Shown: one piece after another, positions 27,634 through 35,088 of the stretch | Numbering within the stretch: the first letter of the stretch is position 1 | Layout: each line of letters opens with the position of its first letter | Assembly: GCF_012641405.1 (NCBI RefSeq) | Contig: NZ_JABAII010000023.1 | Location: 43,848 to 107,847, forward strand | DNA: 64,000 nucleotides | Reading direction: 5' to 3' | DNA from: Rhizobium sp. P40RR-XXII | GTDB lineage: Bacteria; Pseudomonadota; Alphaproteobacteria; Rhizobiales; Rhizobiaceae | Program-made: the position numbers and the translations under genes | The notes under the pieces: generated by a model | The model's database searches: none | What the model was told of the DNA's origin: nothing | The model's input: only the letters and a program-made list of their open reading frames with translations

Positions 27634-27913
27634 ATGACTCAAGACGATGTGACCGGTTACGCGGCCGCTCCTGCGCATCAGCCTCGGCATCATGTATCTC
27701 GCCCACGGCGTTCTCCTGAAGCTGCTGACCTTCGGGCTTCCTGGCGTCGTCGGATTTTTCGAAAGCCTCGGTCTCCCCGGCTGGCCGTTCAATGCGCCGA
27801 ATGGTGGTTGGGAATACCCCGCCTACCTGATCGTCCTTTCGATCGCGCAATTCTTGCTTGGTGATGGTCGCTTCGCAATGCGTCCGTCTTCACTGACCAT
27901 CGCGCATCGCTAG
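27634..27913 (+). pseudogene. Second copy of the broken DoxX gene
   Basis: Identical to 26567-26846, offset by 1,067 bp. The frameshift and internal deletion are shared, so both predate the duplication. Confidence 0.75.
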
Positions 27914-28302
27914 GTAGAAGGTAGCGCCCTTACTGGCGCGCCCAGGCAATACCATCACGCCGGGCTTGCCGGCAGTTGTCGCGGGAGCGCCTCTTTTGAA
28001 GACTGGCCAGCTCGTCGACGGTCCATGGCCTGGCTTTCAAAGCGGCTCCCTGCCCGCATGACCTCCATTTGGGATGGGGTGGTTACATACCGAAAACGAC
28101 CTATTTCCAGACGACAAAAAAGTCAGACACATACTACCTAATCCGGGCGGCTCCTGTCTGGAGAAAATGTGCGAAAATCAAATGTCCGGAACTCGCTGTG
28201 ACTTCGTGGCGGTTCTCGCCTTGATGTTGGAGTGGACGGCCCCTGAACGGCATCGAAATGTGCCAGAATGAGCTGTTAAGATCTCAATCGAAGGGGCCGC
28301 CC

Positions 28303-29340
28303 ATGGACAAGATTATTCGTATTGGCATGGATACGTCAAAACATGTTTTTCAGTTGCATGGCGTGAATGCTGGAGAGAAGCCGGTCTTGCGTAAGAAAAT
28401 GCGACGAAAGGAGATGATCGATTTCTTCACGACCTGCCCGCCAACTTTGGTCGCGATCGAAGCCTGTGGTGGTTCGCATCATTGGGCACGGCTGCTCACC
28501 TCATTCGGGCATGAGGTAAAAATGATCGCGCCACAACTTGCTAAGCCCTACGTCAAACGGAACAAGAACGACGCGGCCGATGCCGAAGGGCTCTGCGAGG
28601 CACTGAGCCGCCCAACGATGCGGTTTGTTCCGGTTAAGACAGCTGATGAACAAGCGGCACTCATGCTGATCAGCGTCCGTACCCGCCTCATAGCCAACCG
28701 CACCCAACTCGCCAACGCAATCCGGGGCTACGCCAATGAGTTTGGTGTCTCCGCAGCCAAGGGGTTGGCACATATCCCTCTGCTGCTTGAAAGAATACAA
28801 GCCGACGGGACTGTGCCAGAGCTTGCACAGGAATTGTTCATGAGCCAGGCTGAGGAATATGCTCAACTGGAAATGAAGATTGCGGATGTGGAGGCCAAGG
28901 TAAAGGCATGGCAGCGTAACGACGAACGCAGCATACGTCTCAACACCATTCCCGGCATTGGCCCAATCGGTTCGGCTCTTTTGATAATGAAGACACCTGC
29001 TCCGGAACTCTTCAAATCTGGTCGCCAGTTCGCAGCCTGGATAGGGTTGACGCCAAAGGATCATTCGACCGGCGGCAAGCTGCGGCTCGGCGGTATCACG
29101 CGAGCCGGCGATGAAGCTCTGCGGGCTGTCTTGGTGGCTGGAGCAACCGCTGTCATTCATCACGCCCGGCGATCTGGCAAGGCTTCTCGATGGTTGGCGG
29201 AACTGCTCAGGCGCAAACCGCCTAAACTGGCAGCTGTCGCACTAGCTAACAAGATGGCGCGCATGGCCTGGAAGCTCATGGTCTCCGGAGAGACATACAG
29301 CGCACAATCAGGACCAGCCTTGACGGGATGCGCCGCATGA
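28303..29340 (+). CDS. IS110-family DEDD transposase (IS1111 group)
   Basis: 345 aa from the ATG at 28303 after AAGGGG. N-terminal RuvC-like DEDD domain: first Asp in IRIGMDTSKHVFQLHG, Glu in LVAIEACGGSHHWAR, and the last pair in VKRNKNDAADAEGL. A coiled-coil-like middle (about 180-220) leads to the transposase_20 domain with IPGIGPIGSALLI and the Ser-bearing WIGLTPKDHSTGGK…GGITRAGDEALR region. In this family the enzyme acts with an element-encoded guide (bridge) RNA. Identical to the protein at 35089-36126, which indicates recent movement. Confidence 0.95.
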   Translation: MDKIIRIGMDTSKHVFQLHGVNAGEKPVLRKKMRRKEMIDFFTTCPPTLVAIEACGGSHHWARLLTSFGHEVKMIAPQLAKPYVKRNKNDAADAEGLCEALSRPTMRFVPVKTADEQAALMLISVRTRLIANRTQLANAIRGYANEFGVSAAKGLAHIPLLLERIQADGTVPELAQELFMSQAEEYAQLEMKIADVEAKVKAWQRNDERSIRLNTIPGIGPIGSALLIMKTPAPELFKSGRQFAAWIGLTPKDHSTGGKLRLGGITRAGDEALRAVLVAGATAVIHHARRSGKASRWLAELLRRKPPKLAAVALANKMARMAWKLMVSGETYSAQSGPALTGCAA

Positions 29341-29606
29341 AGATTGGGAAGCAAGAACTCGAAACAACCTGATCTTCACCACGCGTTGGTGATATACAAC
29401 TTGCAAGATAATAGCAGATGGTGTGATCGATCGATCCGGGACACAGGATACCCCGGGAATCCCATTGGCCTCTCAAGGCCGCCTTGATGTTTGGGACCTG
29501 TGTTGCGGAAACCATCTTGGCCAGCGTTCATGTGCGAACGCACCAACAGGCCGGACATATGGACGCAAGCGATCAGATCAAATTATCTCAAATATCTTGC
29601 GAGTCG
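29341..29606 (+). ncRNA. Candidate bridge-RNA region in the right end of IS copy 1
   Basis: The 266 bp between the transposase stop and the right subterminal repeat contain no gene. IS1111-group elements are known to encode their bridge RNA in the right end. Hairpin-forming stretches are present (for example CCTGATCTTCACCACGCGTTGGTGATATAC near 29370-29398 and GATCGATCGATCC near 29425-29437, described by position). The exact RNA ends and loops cannot be fixed by eye. An identical copy is at 36127-36392. Confidence 0.4.
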
Positions 29607-29709
29607 GGGGCCGTCCACATATGGGATGCGAACCGTCGGCCCAGTAATTCAAACAACCCGTAAACTCGCTAAGCCTTCGAGAATATTACGCTTTAGATCA
29701 GGCTAGGTG

Positions 29710-30021
29710 ATGGAACTCGGGCTGATCCGAGCACAGGAGCGATCGGATTTCAAAATCATGACGTTCGACAGCCTTGCCGAAGACCTCGAGCACAAGGACG
29801 AGTTGATGCTGGGCATTCGGCGAAACGAATACATCGACCTGATCAATGAGGTCTGCGACGACTTAGCGTTCCGGTGGCTGGAGTCCACTAAAATCCGCGT
29901 GACCGAGGCGCACCGCGAGAAGATAAGGGGCGTGACGCCTGCGTTCGCCAATAAGAACACGGGCTTTGCCGATCGTGTTCTGATCCGGAACGAATCCGAG
30001 AAAATCGAGTTGGCGGAGTAG
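29710..30021 (+). CDS. Unrecognised small protein, possibly a gene remnant
   Basis: 103 aa from the ATG at 29710 (a GTG lies one codon earlier; a stop codon stands immediately upstream in frame). Acidic and helical, with no signal or membrane segment. The opening SDFKIMTFDSLAEDL has a faint resemblance to the end of DUF4263/Shedu-type nuclease proteins, but not enough to assign. No good ribosome site, and it sits just after the IS right end, so it may be the 3' remnant of a gene cut by the insertion. Confidence 0.4.
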   Translation: MELGLIRAQERSDFKIMTFDSLAEDLEHKDELMLGIRRNEYIDLINEVCDDLAFRWLESTKIRVTEAHREKIRGVTPAFANKNTGFADRVLIRNESEKIELAE

Positions 30022-30149
30022 TCTGTCGCAATACCCGACCCCGGGGCCTCCAATGTCGAACATTCTGCCGATGCCAGTGGCATTACTCATGGGGAACAGA
30101 CGGCCAAAGGCTGCTGTCGGCCGATGCGGACCTCTATGGTCCACAAAAG

Positions 30150-30518
30150 TCAGGCGATGGGCAAATACATTCGGGGCTCGCTCGTCTTAAACCACGCTTT
30201 TGCGATCTTGCGGTCTTCGATCTCGTAGATGCAAACCACGTCGATCTCCCCCTTTCCTTGGGGAAAGGTTCGCGTGACCGTTTCGTGGTCGATCACTACA
30301 TTTCCAACAACGATGCGTGTGAGCAAGTTACCGTACAAATCAGGCTCTTTAAACCGCTCAACGTGACGCGCCCTGATGTCCGCAGCGCCTCCCGCCAGCA
30401 GGGTGGATGGGAAAGCGTAATACTGGCAATCGTCTGCCCACCAAGGCATGAACGCATCAATGTCGCGTGCATTGTAAGCCTCAAGCTGTTTTTGAACCGG
30501 CAGGACAACGTCATCCAA
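30150..30518 (-). CDS. SnoaL-like / NTF2-fold protein
   Basis: 122 aa. A cone-shaped NTF2-like fold is suggested by the order helix (QLEAYNARDIDAFMPWWADD), short strands (CQYYAFPS), RARHVERFKEPDLYGNL and long strands (VVIDHETVTRTF, IDVVCIYEIEDRKIAKAWF). Members act as small isomerases or hydrolases or bind ligands. AGAGGA lies about 10 nt upstream of the ATG. Downstream of nothing obvious on its strand; function unknown. Confidence 0.75.
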   Translation of the reverse strand: MDDVVLPVQKQLEAYNARDIDAFMPWWADDCQYYAFPSTLLAGGAADIRARHVERFKEPDLYGNLLTRIVVGNVVIDHETVTRTFPQGKGEIDVVCIYEIEDRKIAKAWFKTSEPRMYLPIA

Positions 30519-30637
30519 AATTGTGATCCTCTACAAGGTTGCGAAATTCGCTCATCATGGCGATCTGTCGACAATTCCCCATTTACAGCTGTAGTGCCCC
30601 CCGAATATTGCGAATAGCCGATAGGCGTCCCGACATC

Positions 30638-31234
30638 TTAACTGTTTTCCGCTTTGTGCACCCCAAGAGCGCCAGACAAGCGCGCCGTGATGCTTTTCAT
30701 TACGTTAGGGTGTGTTCTATCAACCCCGTAGACGAAGCCCGGAAAATCGAGAGGCTGCTGGAGTGACCAGATAGCTTCGTGCTGATCGGGTGGCAGAATT
30801 TGTGCTGGCTCGCCGACCGCAATCCAGCCGATTGGCACGGTCGAGCCCGGTTCGAGGCGCGTGCGTAAGTGAACGGTTCCATTAATGCGGACTTCCGAGC
30901 CCCGTCCGATTTCAGCACCGTGAAACACCGCAGCCCCCGTGGCGATGAAAACTTCATCACGGATCTGCGCGCCGACCACATGGCTATTGGGGCCAATTAC
31001 GCAGTGATCGCCTAGCGTGCAGTCATGGCGTCCTGTCGCCCGGATTACCGCATTTTCGAGCACAATGCAGTACCGGCCGATGCGGATGGAAGCACCACCC
31101 TCAGCTACTAGGCGAGCCCCATGCATGATTCTGCTGCCCGCGCCGATGGCGACGTCACCGCACACCGTCGCGTCCTGTGCGATCCAGGCATCGGGATCGA
31201 TCGATGGTGAATGGTCGTCGTAGGAGGTAATCAT
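30638..31234 (-). CDS. Gamma-carbonic-anhydrase-like hexapeptide-repeat protein
   Basis: 198 aa from the ATG at 31234 with GGAGG on its 5' side; a longer frame overlaps the MarR gene. Left-handed beta-helix repeats are clear (IAQDATVCGDVAIGAGSRI, IRIGRYCIVLENAVIRA, CTLGDHCVIGPNSHV). This is the fold of gamma-carbonic anhydrases and acyltransferases; His ligands are partly present. The ATG overlaps the MarR stop (ATGA), so the two genes are translationally coupled and the MarR may control this protein. Confidence 0.83.
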   Translation of the reverse strand: MITSYDDHSPSIDPDAWIAQDATVCGDVAIGAGSRIMHGARLVAEGGASIRIGRYCIVLENAVIRATGRHDCTLGDHCVIGPNSHVVGAQIRDEVFIATGAAVFHGAEIGRGSEVRINGTVHLRTRLEPGSTVPIGWIAVGEPAQILPPDQHEAIWSLQQPLDFPGFVYGVDRTHPNVMKSITARLSGALGVHKAENS

Positions 31235-31749
31235 GGCGTGTTCTTTCCTGCCTCGATTGCGGCTGCTCGGCAGCCAATTGGACAAATTTCGGGACCACAA
31301 AGATTGTGTTCACAAAGACGGCATGTCGTTCGCGCAAAGGCGCGCGATGTCGTGGCGCCCGACAGCACCACATCCAACAGTGATGTGAAGGCCTGCCGCT
31401 CGTCCGGTTGCAATGAGCCCAGCAACCCGTCGAGCGCAGCAAGCCTACGCGCTTGCAGGGCTTTCGCTTCGGCCTGGCCTTCTTCCGTCAGTCTCAAGGG
31501 CGTGACCCGCCCCTCAGGCAAGCCACGCTCGATAAGCGCCTGTCGTTCCAATCCATCGATTAGTCGCACGGCGGTAGGCTGGCTGATGCCGATGATTGCG
31601 GCAAGCTTGCTTGTCGTCAGCCCCGGCTTGAAATGCAGCATCGACAGGACGGACGCAGCGCTGGGCGAGAACTCGCCGAGCGCTGCGTCCGTCCTGTCGC
31701 GGATTAGGGTGCCCAGCGCACCAAGCTTATTTGCGTTCAACAATTGCAT
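31231..31749 (-). CDS. MarR-family regulator with Cys-rich C-terminal tail
   Basis: 172 aa. MarR winged helix at about 30-105 (LTTSKLAAIIGISQPTAVRLIDGLE, then the RVTPLRLTEEG wing). Beyond the MarR fold is a ~25-residue tail with five cysteines in the pattern C-x2-C-x4-C-x4-C-x3-C (starting CRLCEHNLC). Such a cluster could bind a metal or FeS cluster, or sense oxidants or electrophiles. It is coupled by a 4-nt overlap to the hexapeptide-repeat gene downstream. Confidence 0.85.
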   Translation of the reverse strand: MQLLNANKLGALGTLIRDRTDAALGEFSPSAASVLSMLHFKPGLTTSKLAAIIGISQPTAVRLIDGLERQALIERGLPEGRVTPLRLTEEGQAEAKALQARRLAALDGLLGSLQPDERQAFTSLLDVVLSGATTSRAFARTTCRLCEHNLCGPEICPIGCRAAAIEAGKNTP

Positions 31750-31797
31750 AGGCTATGCATGTATCGAATCCGGCATCGGATTGTCAATACCGAATGA

Positions 31798-32030
31798 GGA
31801 TCTCTGCAATCGACCTGCAGCCCGGAGCAACGATCCTTGCCGACAAGGCATATGATACAGATGCAATTCGTAGCTTTGCCAAACAACGCAAGTGCTGGGC
31901 GAACATCCCTGCAGAGGCCAACCGCAAAAAGACCTTCAGTTTCAGTCCGTGGGTCTACCGTCAGCGAAATCAGGTGGAGCGCTTCTTCAATCGCATCAAA
32001 CAGATGCGGGGATTACCCGCCCGCATCGAC
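31798..32030 (+). mobile_element. IS5-family (IS427-like) transposase remnant
   Basis: A plus-strand frame reads LADKAYDTDAIRSFAKQR and WVYRQRNQVERFFNRIKQMRG, the DDE-transposase C-terminal core of the IS427 group. Both the N-terminal part and the final ~25 residues are missing. Its right edge at about 32022-32030 merges into the 3' end of the tetR gene on the other strand. Confidence 0.8.
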
Positions 32031-32660
32031 GTTGCCGCGGTGCGCGGCTATGAACATGCCGACGGCTGAGCGGCAGTAGGATTCTATCTCGCTATCGTCC
32101 GATCCTTTAGCCTCATCGAAGCGTGCGATAATCGCGAGATCTGAGCCCTTGAACAGTGCTGCAAATAAGCGGGCGGACTGAAAAGGATCAGGCACGTTCA
32201 GGAGCGCCTTCGAATGCAACTGGCGCAACAATCCCTCGATTTGCGCAGTGATATGGGCGGGCCCTGCTTCGTAGTGGAGCTTGCTCAATGACTTCTGGTT
32301 TGGAGTGTCGGCCATGACCATGGCCTCAACATTGCGGACTTCCGGGCGCAGAAGCGTGCGAAGCAGTGACGATCCCGCCGCCATGAGCTGATCGTCGGCT
32401 GAGCCGGCGACGCCTTCAAAAAGTTTCTGCGGAATTAACTGCTGGCAGCGTGCTGCAAAGGCCGCGCCAAACAGCGCTTCCTTGTTTTCAAAGTGCTTGT
32501 AGATGCTAAGCTTGGATATCTTCGCGCGCTGGGCGACCATATCCAATGTCGCCGCATGAAATCCCAGCTCCTCAAACAGTTCGCACGCTGCATTGACGAT
32601 TGTTTGGCCAAGCGCCTCGTTGGCGGGCCGACCGCGTCGGTTTTGGACATTTTCACTCAT
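32013..32660 (-). CDS. TetR-family regulator of the flavoprotein operon
   Basis: 215 aa. Helix-turn-helix near residues 30-55 (FHAATLDMVAQRAKISKLSIYKHF), followed by a TetR_C_7-type helical domain. The final ~8 residues (after FIAAHRGN) lie in the junction with the IS5 scrap, so the native C-terminus may be slightly changed. Divergent from the flavoprotein gene, with an operator-like repeat overlapping that gene's promoter. Confidence 0.88.
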   Translation of the reverse strand: MSENVQNRRGRPANEALGQTIVNAACELFEELGFHAATLDMVAQRAKISKLSIYKHFENKEALFGAAFAARCQQLIPQKLFEGVAGSADDQLMAAGSSLLRTLLRPEVRNVEAMVMADTPNQKSLSKLHYEAGPAHITAQIEGLLRQLHSKALLNVPDPFQSARLFAALFKGSDLAIIARFDEAKGSDDSEIESYCRSAVGMFIAAHRGNVDAGG

Positions 32661-32674
32661 GGCAATTGCGATCC

Positions 32675-32717
32675 TTGACAGTATCGTTATTTGGCCTTAC
32701 GATACCATTCAGTATCT
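32675..32717 (+). promoter_or_regulatory. Promoter with overlapping TetR-type operator
   Basis: TTGACA (32675-32680), a 17-nt spacer and TACGAT (32698-32703) form a good sigma-70 promoter directed to the flavoprotein gene. GTATCG (32681-32686) and CGATAC (32700-32705) are inverted around the spacer, and a second pair GATAC-CATTCA-GTATC ends at 32716. A repressor bound here would block RNA polymerase. Confidence 0.6.
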
Positions 32718-32877
32718 AAAATATGCAAGTCAAAACGCTGACCCAAGCCACGAGGGCACGGTCCAACGAAGAACATCGCTCAAGTTGGCTGCGCTATCCG
32801 CCATCGGGGTCCCTAGTTCTCAGGCAGCGGTCGCGCCCAACTCAACGCTTTCGATCCGCAACTCGGAGTATATCACC

Positions 32878-33771
32878 ATGAATGACGCCATCATCATCGG
32901 CGGCAGCTTTGCTGGCCTCGCCGCCGCCCTGCAGCTCGGCCGTGCGCGTCGCAAAGTCATCGTTCTCGACACCGGCCTTCAGCGCAACCGCTTCGCTGGG
33001 CGCTCGCACGGTGTGCTCGGCCACGATGACAAGCCACCGTCCGAAATCCTGGCTGCGGCGCGGCAGCAACTCACGCGCTATCCTGCGATCAAAATGGTCA
33101 ATACCCGCGCCGACAGCATCTCCGGCACCATCGACAATTTCTCCGTCCTCACTGGCGACGGTGAAACCCTTAGCGCGCGCCGGCTGATCCTGAGCTATGG
33201 CGTTGTCGACCAAATGCCTGATGTTCCGGGTTTTGCCGAGAACTGGGGCACATCCGTCATCCCGTGCCCCTATTGCGACGGCTTCGAGGTTGCTGATCAG
33301 CATTGGGGCCTCGCCTGGTTCCGCCCGCAGTCGCACATTCAGGTCAAACTGTTTCAGCATTGGACCGACAGGTTGACTGTCTTCGCAGATGGTCACGACA
33401 TTGCCCCCGATGTCCGGGCCGATCTCGCGCATCGCAATATACCGATCGTTGAGGGCCGGATCACCGGGATCGCACGCCATGGCGACCATGGCGCCACCGT
33501 CAAGCTCGATGCTGGCCCCGATGTCGCGGTCGACATCCTGTTCGCGCATCCGCCGATCAATCCGTCCGCACCCCTGCATGACGCACTGGGACTTGCCACG
33601 GTCCAAACGCCCCTCGGCAGCGTTCTCAAGGTCGACGAGCGCCGCGAGACCAGCATGCCCGGCATCTACGCCGCCGGCGATCTAGCCACCCCCGGGATGC
33701 CCTCGGTCACCAATGCTATATGGCAAGGCGCGACCGCGGGTATCTCCGCCCAGCAATCAATGCTGATTTGA
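32878..33771 (+). CDS. Thioredoxin-reductase-like FAD oxidoreductase
   Basis: 297 aa from the ATG at 32878. FAD-binding IIIGGSFAGLAAALQLG opens the protein, the redox pair C130-P-Y-C133 is present, and the C-terminal FAD motif GIYAAGDLATP is intact. The NADPH motif GxGxxS/A expected at about 144-150 is replaced by GLAWFRP, so NADPH use is doubtful. The frame is open upstream for ~95 codons and includes a Tat-like QRRTSLKLAALSAIG stretch, but no start codon precedes it after the predicted transcription start, so it is probably a relic of another gene. First gene of a set with the monooxygenase and methyltransferase genes. Confidence 0.83.
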   Translation: MNDAIIIGGSFAGLAAALQLGRARRKVIVLDTGLQRNRFAGRSHGVLGHDDKPPSEILAAARQQLTRYPAIKMVNTRADSISGTIDNFSVLTGDGETLSARRLILSYGVVDQMPDVPGFAENWGTSVIPCPYCDGFEVADQHWGLAWFRPQSHIQVKLFQHWTDRLTVFADGHDIAPDVRADLAHRNIPIVEGRITGIARHGDHGATVKLDAGPDVAVDILFAHPPINPSAPLHDALGLATVQTPLGSVLKVDERRETSMPGIYAAGDLATPGMPSVTNAIWQGATAGISAQQSMLI

Positions 33772-33826
33772 GAGCAACTAGCATCGATCCCGCCGCTTCA
33801 ATTTCACAATAGACAGGACCGCCACC

Positions 33827-34207
33827 ATGGCCGCCGCAAAGCCATTCGAACCTTTGGACGAGAGATTTCCGTTTGGCCGCCAACTCGGTATCGAGGCCGC
33901 GCCCCTCGTGCTCATCAACCTCTTCACAGTCGTCGATCCCGCCGACGAAGCGGGCTTTCTGGACGCTTTCAAGGCGGCTGCCGAGGTCATAACGAAGGCG
34001 CCGGGCTTCATTTCCATGCAACTGCATCGAGCGATCGGCGATAGCCCGACTTATCTGAACTATGTGGTGTGGGAATCCACCGAGGCGGTCCGCACCGCCT
34101 TTACTGATCCCGAGTTCCTCGCGAAACTCCCAGCATATCCTTCATCCGTCGTCGCCAAGCCCCACCTTTTCCAAAAGGTCGCCGTTCCCGGCTTCTGCGT
34201 TGCCTGA
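33827..34207 (+). CDS. Antibiotic biosynthesis monooxygenase (ABM) domain protein
   Basis: 126 aa. The ABM ferredoxin-like fold is seen as strands LVLINLFTVVDP, helix ADEAGFLDAFKAAAEVI, PGFISMQLHRAIG and YLNYVVWESTEAVRTAF. Small proteins of this kind oxidise quinols or polyketides without cofactor, or degrade reactive intermediates. It lies 55 bp after the flavoprotein gene. A related protein is at 39603. Confidence 0.82.
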   Translation: MAAAKPFEPLDERFPFGRQLGIEAAPLVLINLFTVVDPADEAGFLDAFKAAAEVITKAPGFISMQLHRAIGDSPTYLNYVVWESTEAVRTAFTDPEFLAKLPAYPSSVVAKPHLFQKVAVPGFCVA

Positions 34208-34218
34208 CTTGGGAGATA

Positions 34219-34274
34219 CGGTAAGGCGCGGCGGCGGGTATGTCCGCCCAGCACAGTCGACGCTGGTTTGAGAG
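34219..34274 (+). pseudogene. 3' tip of a second thioredoxin-reductase-like gene
   Basis: The bases before the methyltransferase gene read GAAAGMSAQHSRRWF in one frame, matching QGATAGISAQQSMLI, the last residues of the flavoprotein at 33771, with related bases continuing past its stop (TTTGAGAGC). This is a diverged copy of the flavoprotein's 3' end, so the methyltransferase gene once followed another such gene. Confidence 0.5.
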
Positions 34275-34293
34275 CGAAGATTGGAGGATAAGC

Positions 34294-34767
34294 ATGGCCG
34301 TCGAGCCGGACAGCGTGGGTGTGCGCTTCCCTCCGCCCTTCGTCTACTCGGGAGCGCTGCTGTTGGGGCTGGTGGCGGAGCGGTTCGTCACCCTGCGCTC
34401 TTTCGGCATCGACTGGCGGTTGTTAGTCGCAACGGGTGCGCTGCTGTTCGTTGCCGGCGCGGCAATGATGCTTGCGGCGGCGGGGCTGTTCCGCCAGCTT
34501 GGCATCAACGCGCCACCCTCGCGGCCAACGACCCAGATCGCAACGACCGGTCCCTATCGGTGGAGCCGCAATCCCATGTATCTCGCCATGGCGCTTATCT
34601 ATGCCGGCCTTGCGATCAGCCTCGACGGGCCAATTGCCCTCGCCATGCTACCTTTGGTGCTGATCACGATCCAGACGCAGGTGATCGCCCGCGAGGAACG
34701 CTATCTCGAAGCGAAATTCGGCGAAGAGTACCGAAGCTATAAGGCCAGGGTTCGCCGCTGGTTCTGA
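34294..34767 (+). CDS. Isoprenylcysteine carboxyl methyltransferase (ICMT) family membrane protein
   Basis: 157 aa from the ATG at 34294, preceded by TTGGAGG. Four hydrophobic segments and the ICMT/PEMT signature GPYRWSRNPMYLAMALIYAG plus C-terminal EERYLEAKFGEEYRSYKARVRRW. These inner-membrane proteins bind S-adenosylmethionine; bacterial substrates are mostly unknown. Likely the last gene of the TetR-controlled set. Confidence 0.85.
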   Translation: MAVEPDSVGVRFPPPFVYSGALLLGLVAERFVTLRSFGIDWRLLVATGALLFVAGAAMMLAAAGLFRQLGINAPPSRPTTQIATTGPYRWSRNPMYLAMALIYAGLAISLDGPIALAMLPLVLITIQTQVIAREERYLEAKFGEEYRSYKARVRRWF

Positions 34768-35088
34768 CTATTCCCTGCTACGGCACCGAAGCCAGTGTTG
34801 GCATCCTCCATGCGGCCGCTCTTCGGGATGCATGGCATACATGAACTTGGCTAACGTCGGATTGACTTGCCAGACAGCGCCTTCACTCGCCGCAGGGCGG
34901 TGATCCCACCCGCGACACGCAACAAATCGTGGACAAGTTGGACTGTTTCCATGGATGGCATCGACGCCGTGATCGCTATTGGCGCGAAGCCGTCGAAGCC
35001 TTCGCCTTGATGTTGGAGTGGACGGCCCCTGAACGGCATCGAAATGTGCCAGAATGAGCTGTTAAGATCTCAATCGAAGGGGCCGCCC

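Larger units (their letters stand above)
26091..28224. repeat. Exact 1,067-bp tandem duplication (26091-27157 and 27158-28224)
   Basis: Two head-to-tail copies carry the 3' half of the SDR gene, its terminator, the DoxX pseudogene and a non-coding tail; encoded proteins are identical in both, and no difference was noticed. Unit 1 ends with GCCTTGA and unit 2 begins with TGTTCACC; unit 2 ends with the same GCCTTGA and is followed directly by the IS1111 tip TGTTGGA. So the duplication junction and the IS left tip occupy the same point and share TGTT. Confidence 0.92.
28225..29621 (+). mobile_element. IS110-family (IS1111-group) element, copy 1
   Basis: About 1.4 kb. Sequence common to both copies runs from 28216 to 29627. 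Subterminal inverted repeats are GTGGACGGCCCC at 28232-28243 and its complement at 29607-29618. Taking the IS1111-group rule (7 bp outside the left repeat, 3 bp outside the right) gives tips at 28225 and 29621, as used here. No target duplication, as expected for this family. One DEDD transposase gene, a short left end (~78 bp) and a long non-coding right end (~280 bp). Confidence 0.88.

Noticed and set aside
34850..35010. Possible protein end (…REAVEAFALMGYEPM…) interrupted by IS copy 2
   Set aside because: A continuous frame through the insertion point is real, but no family could be named; reported only as the IS target context.
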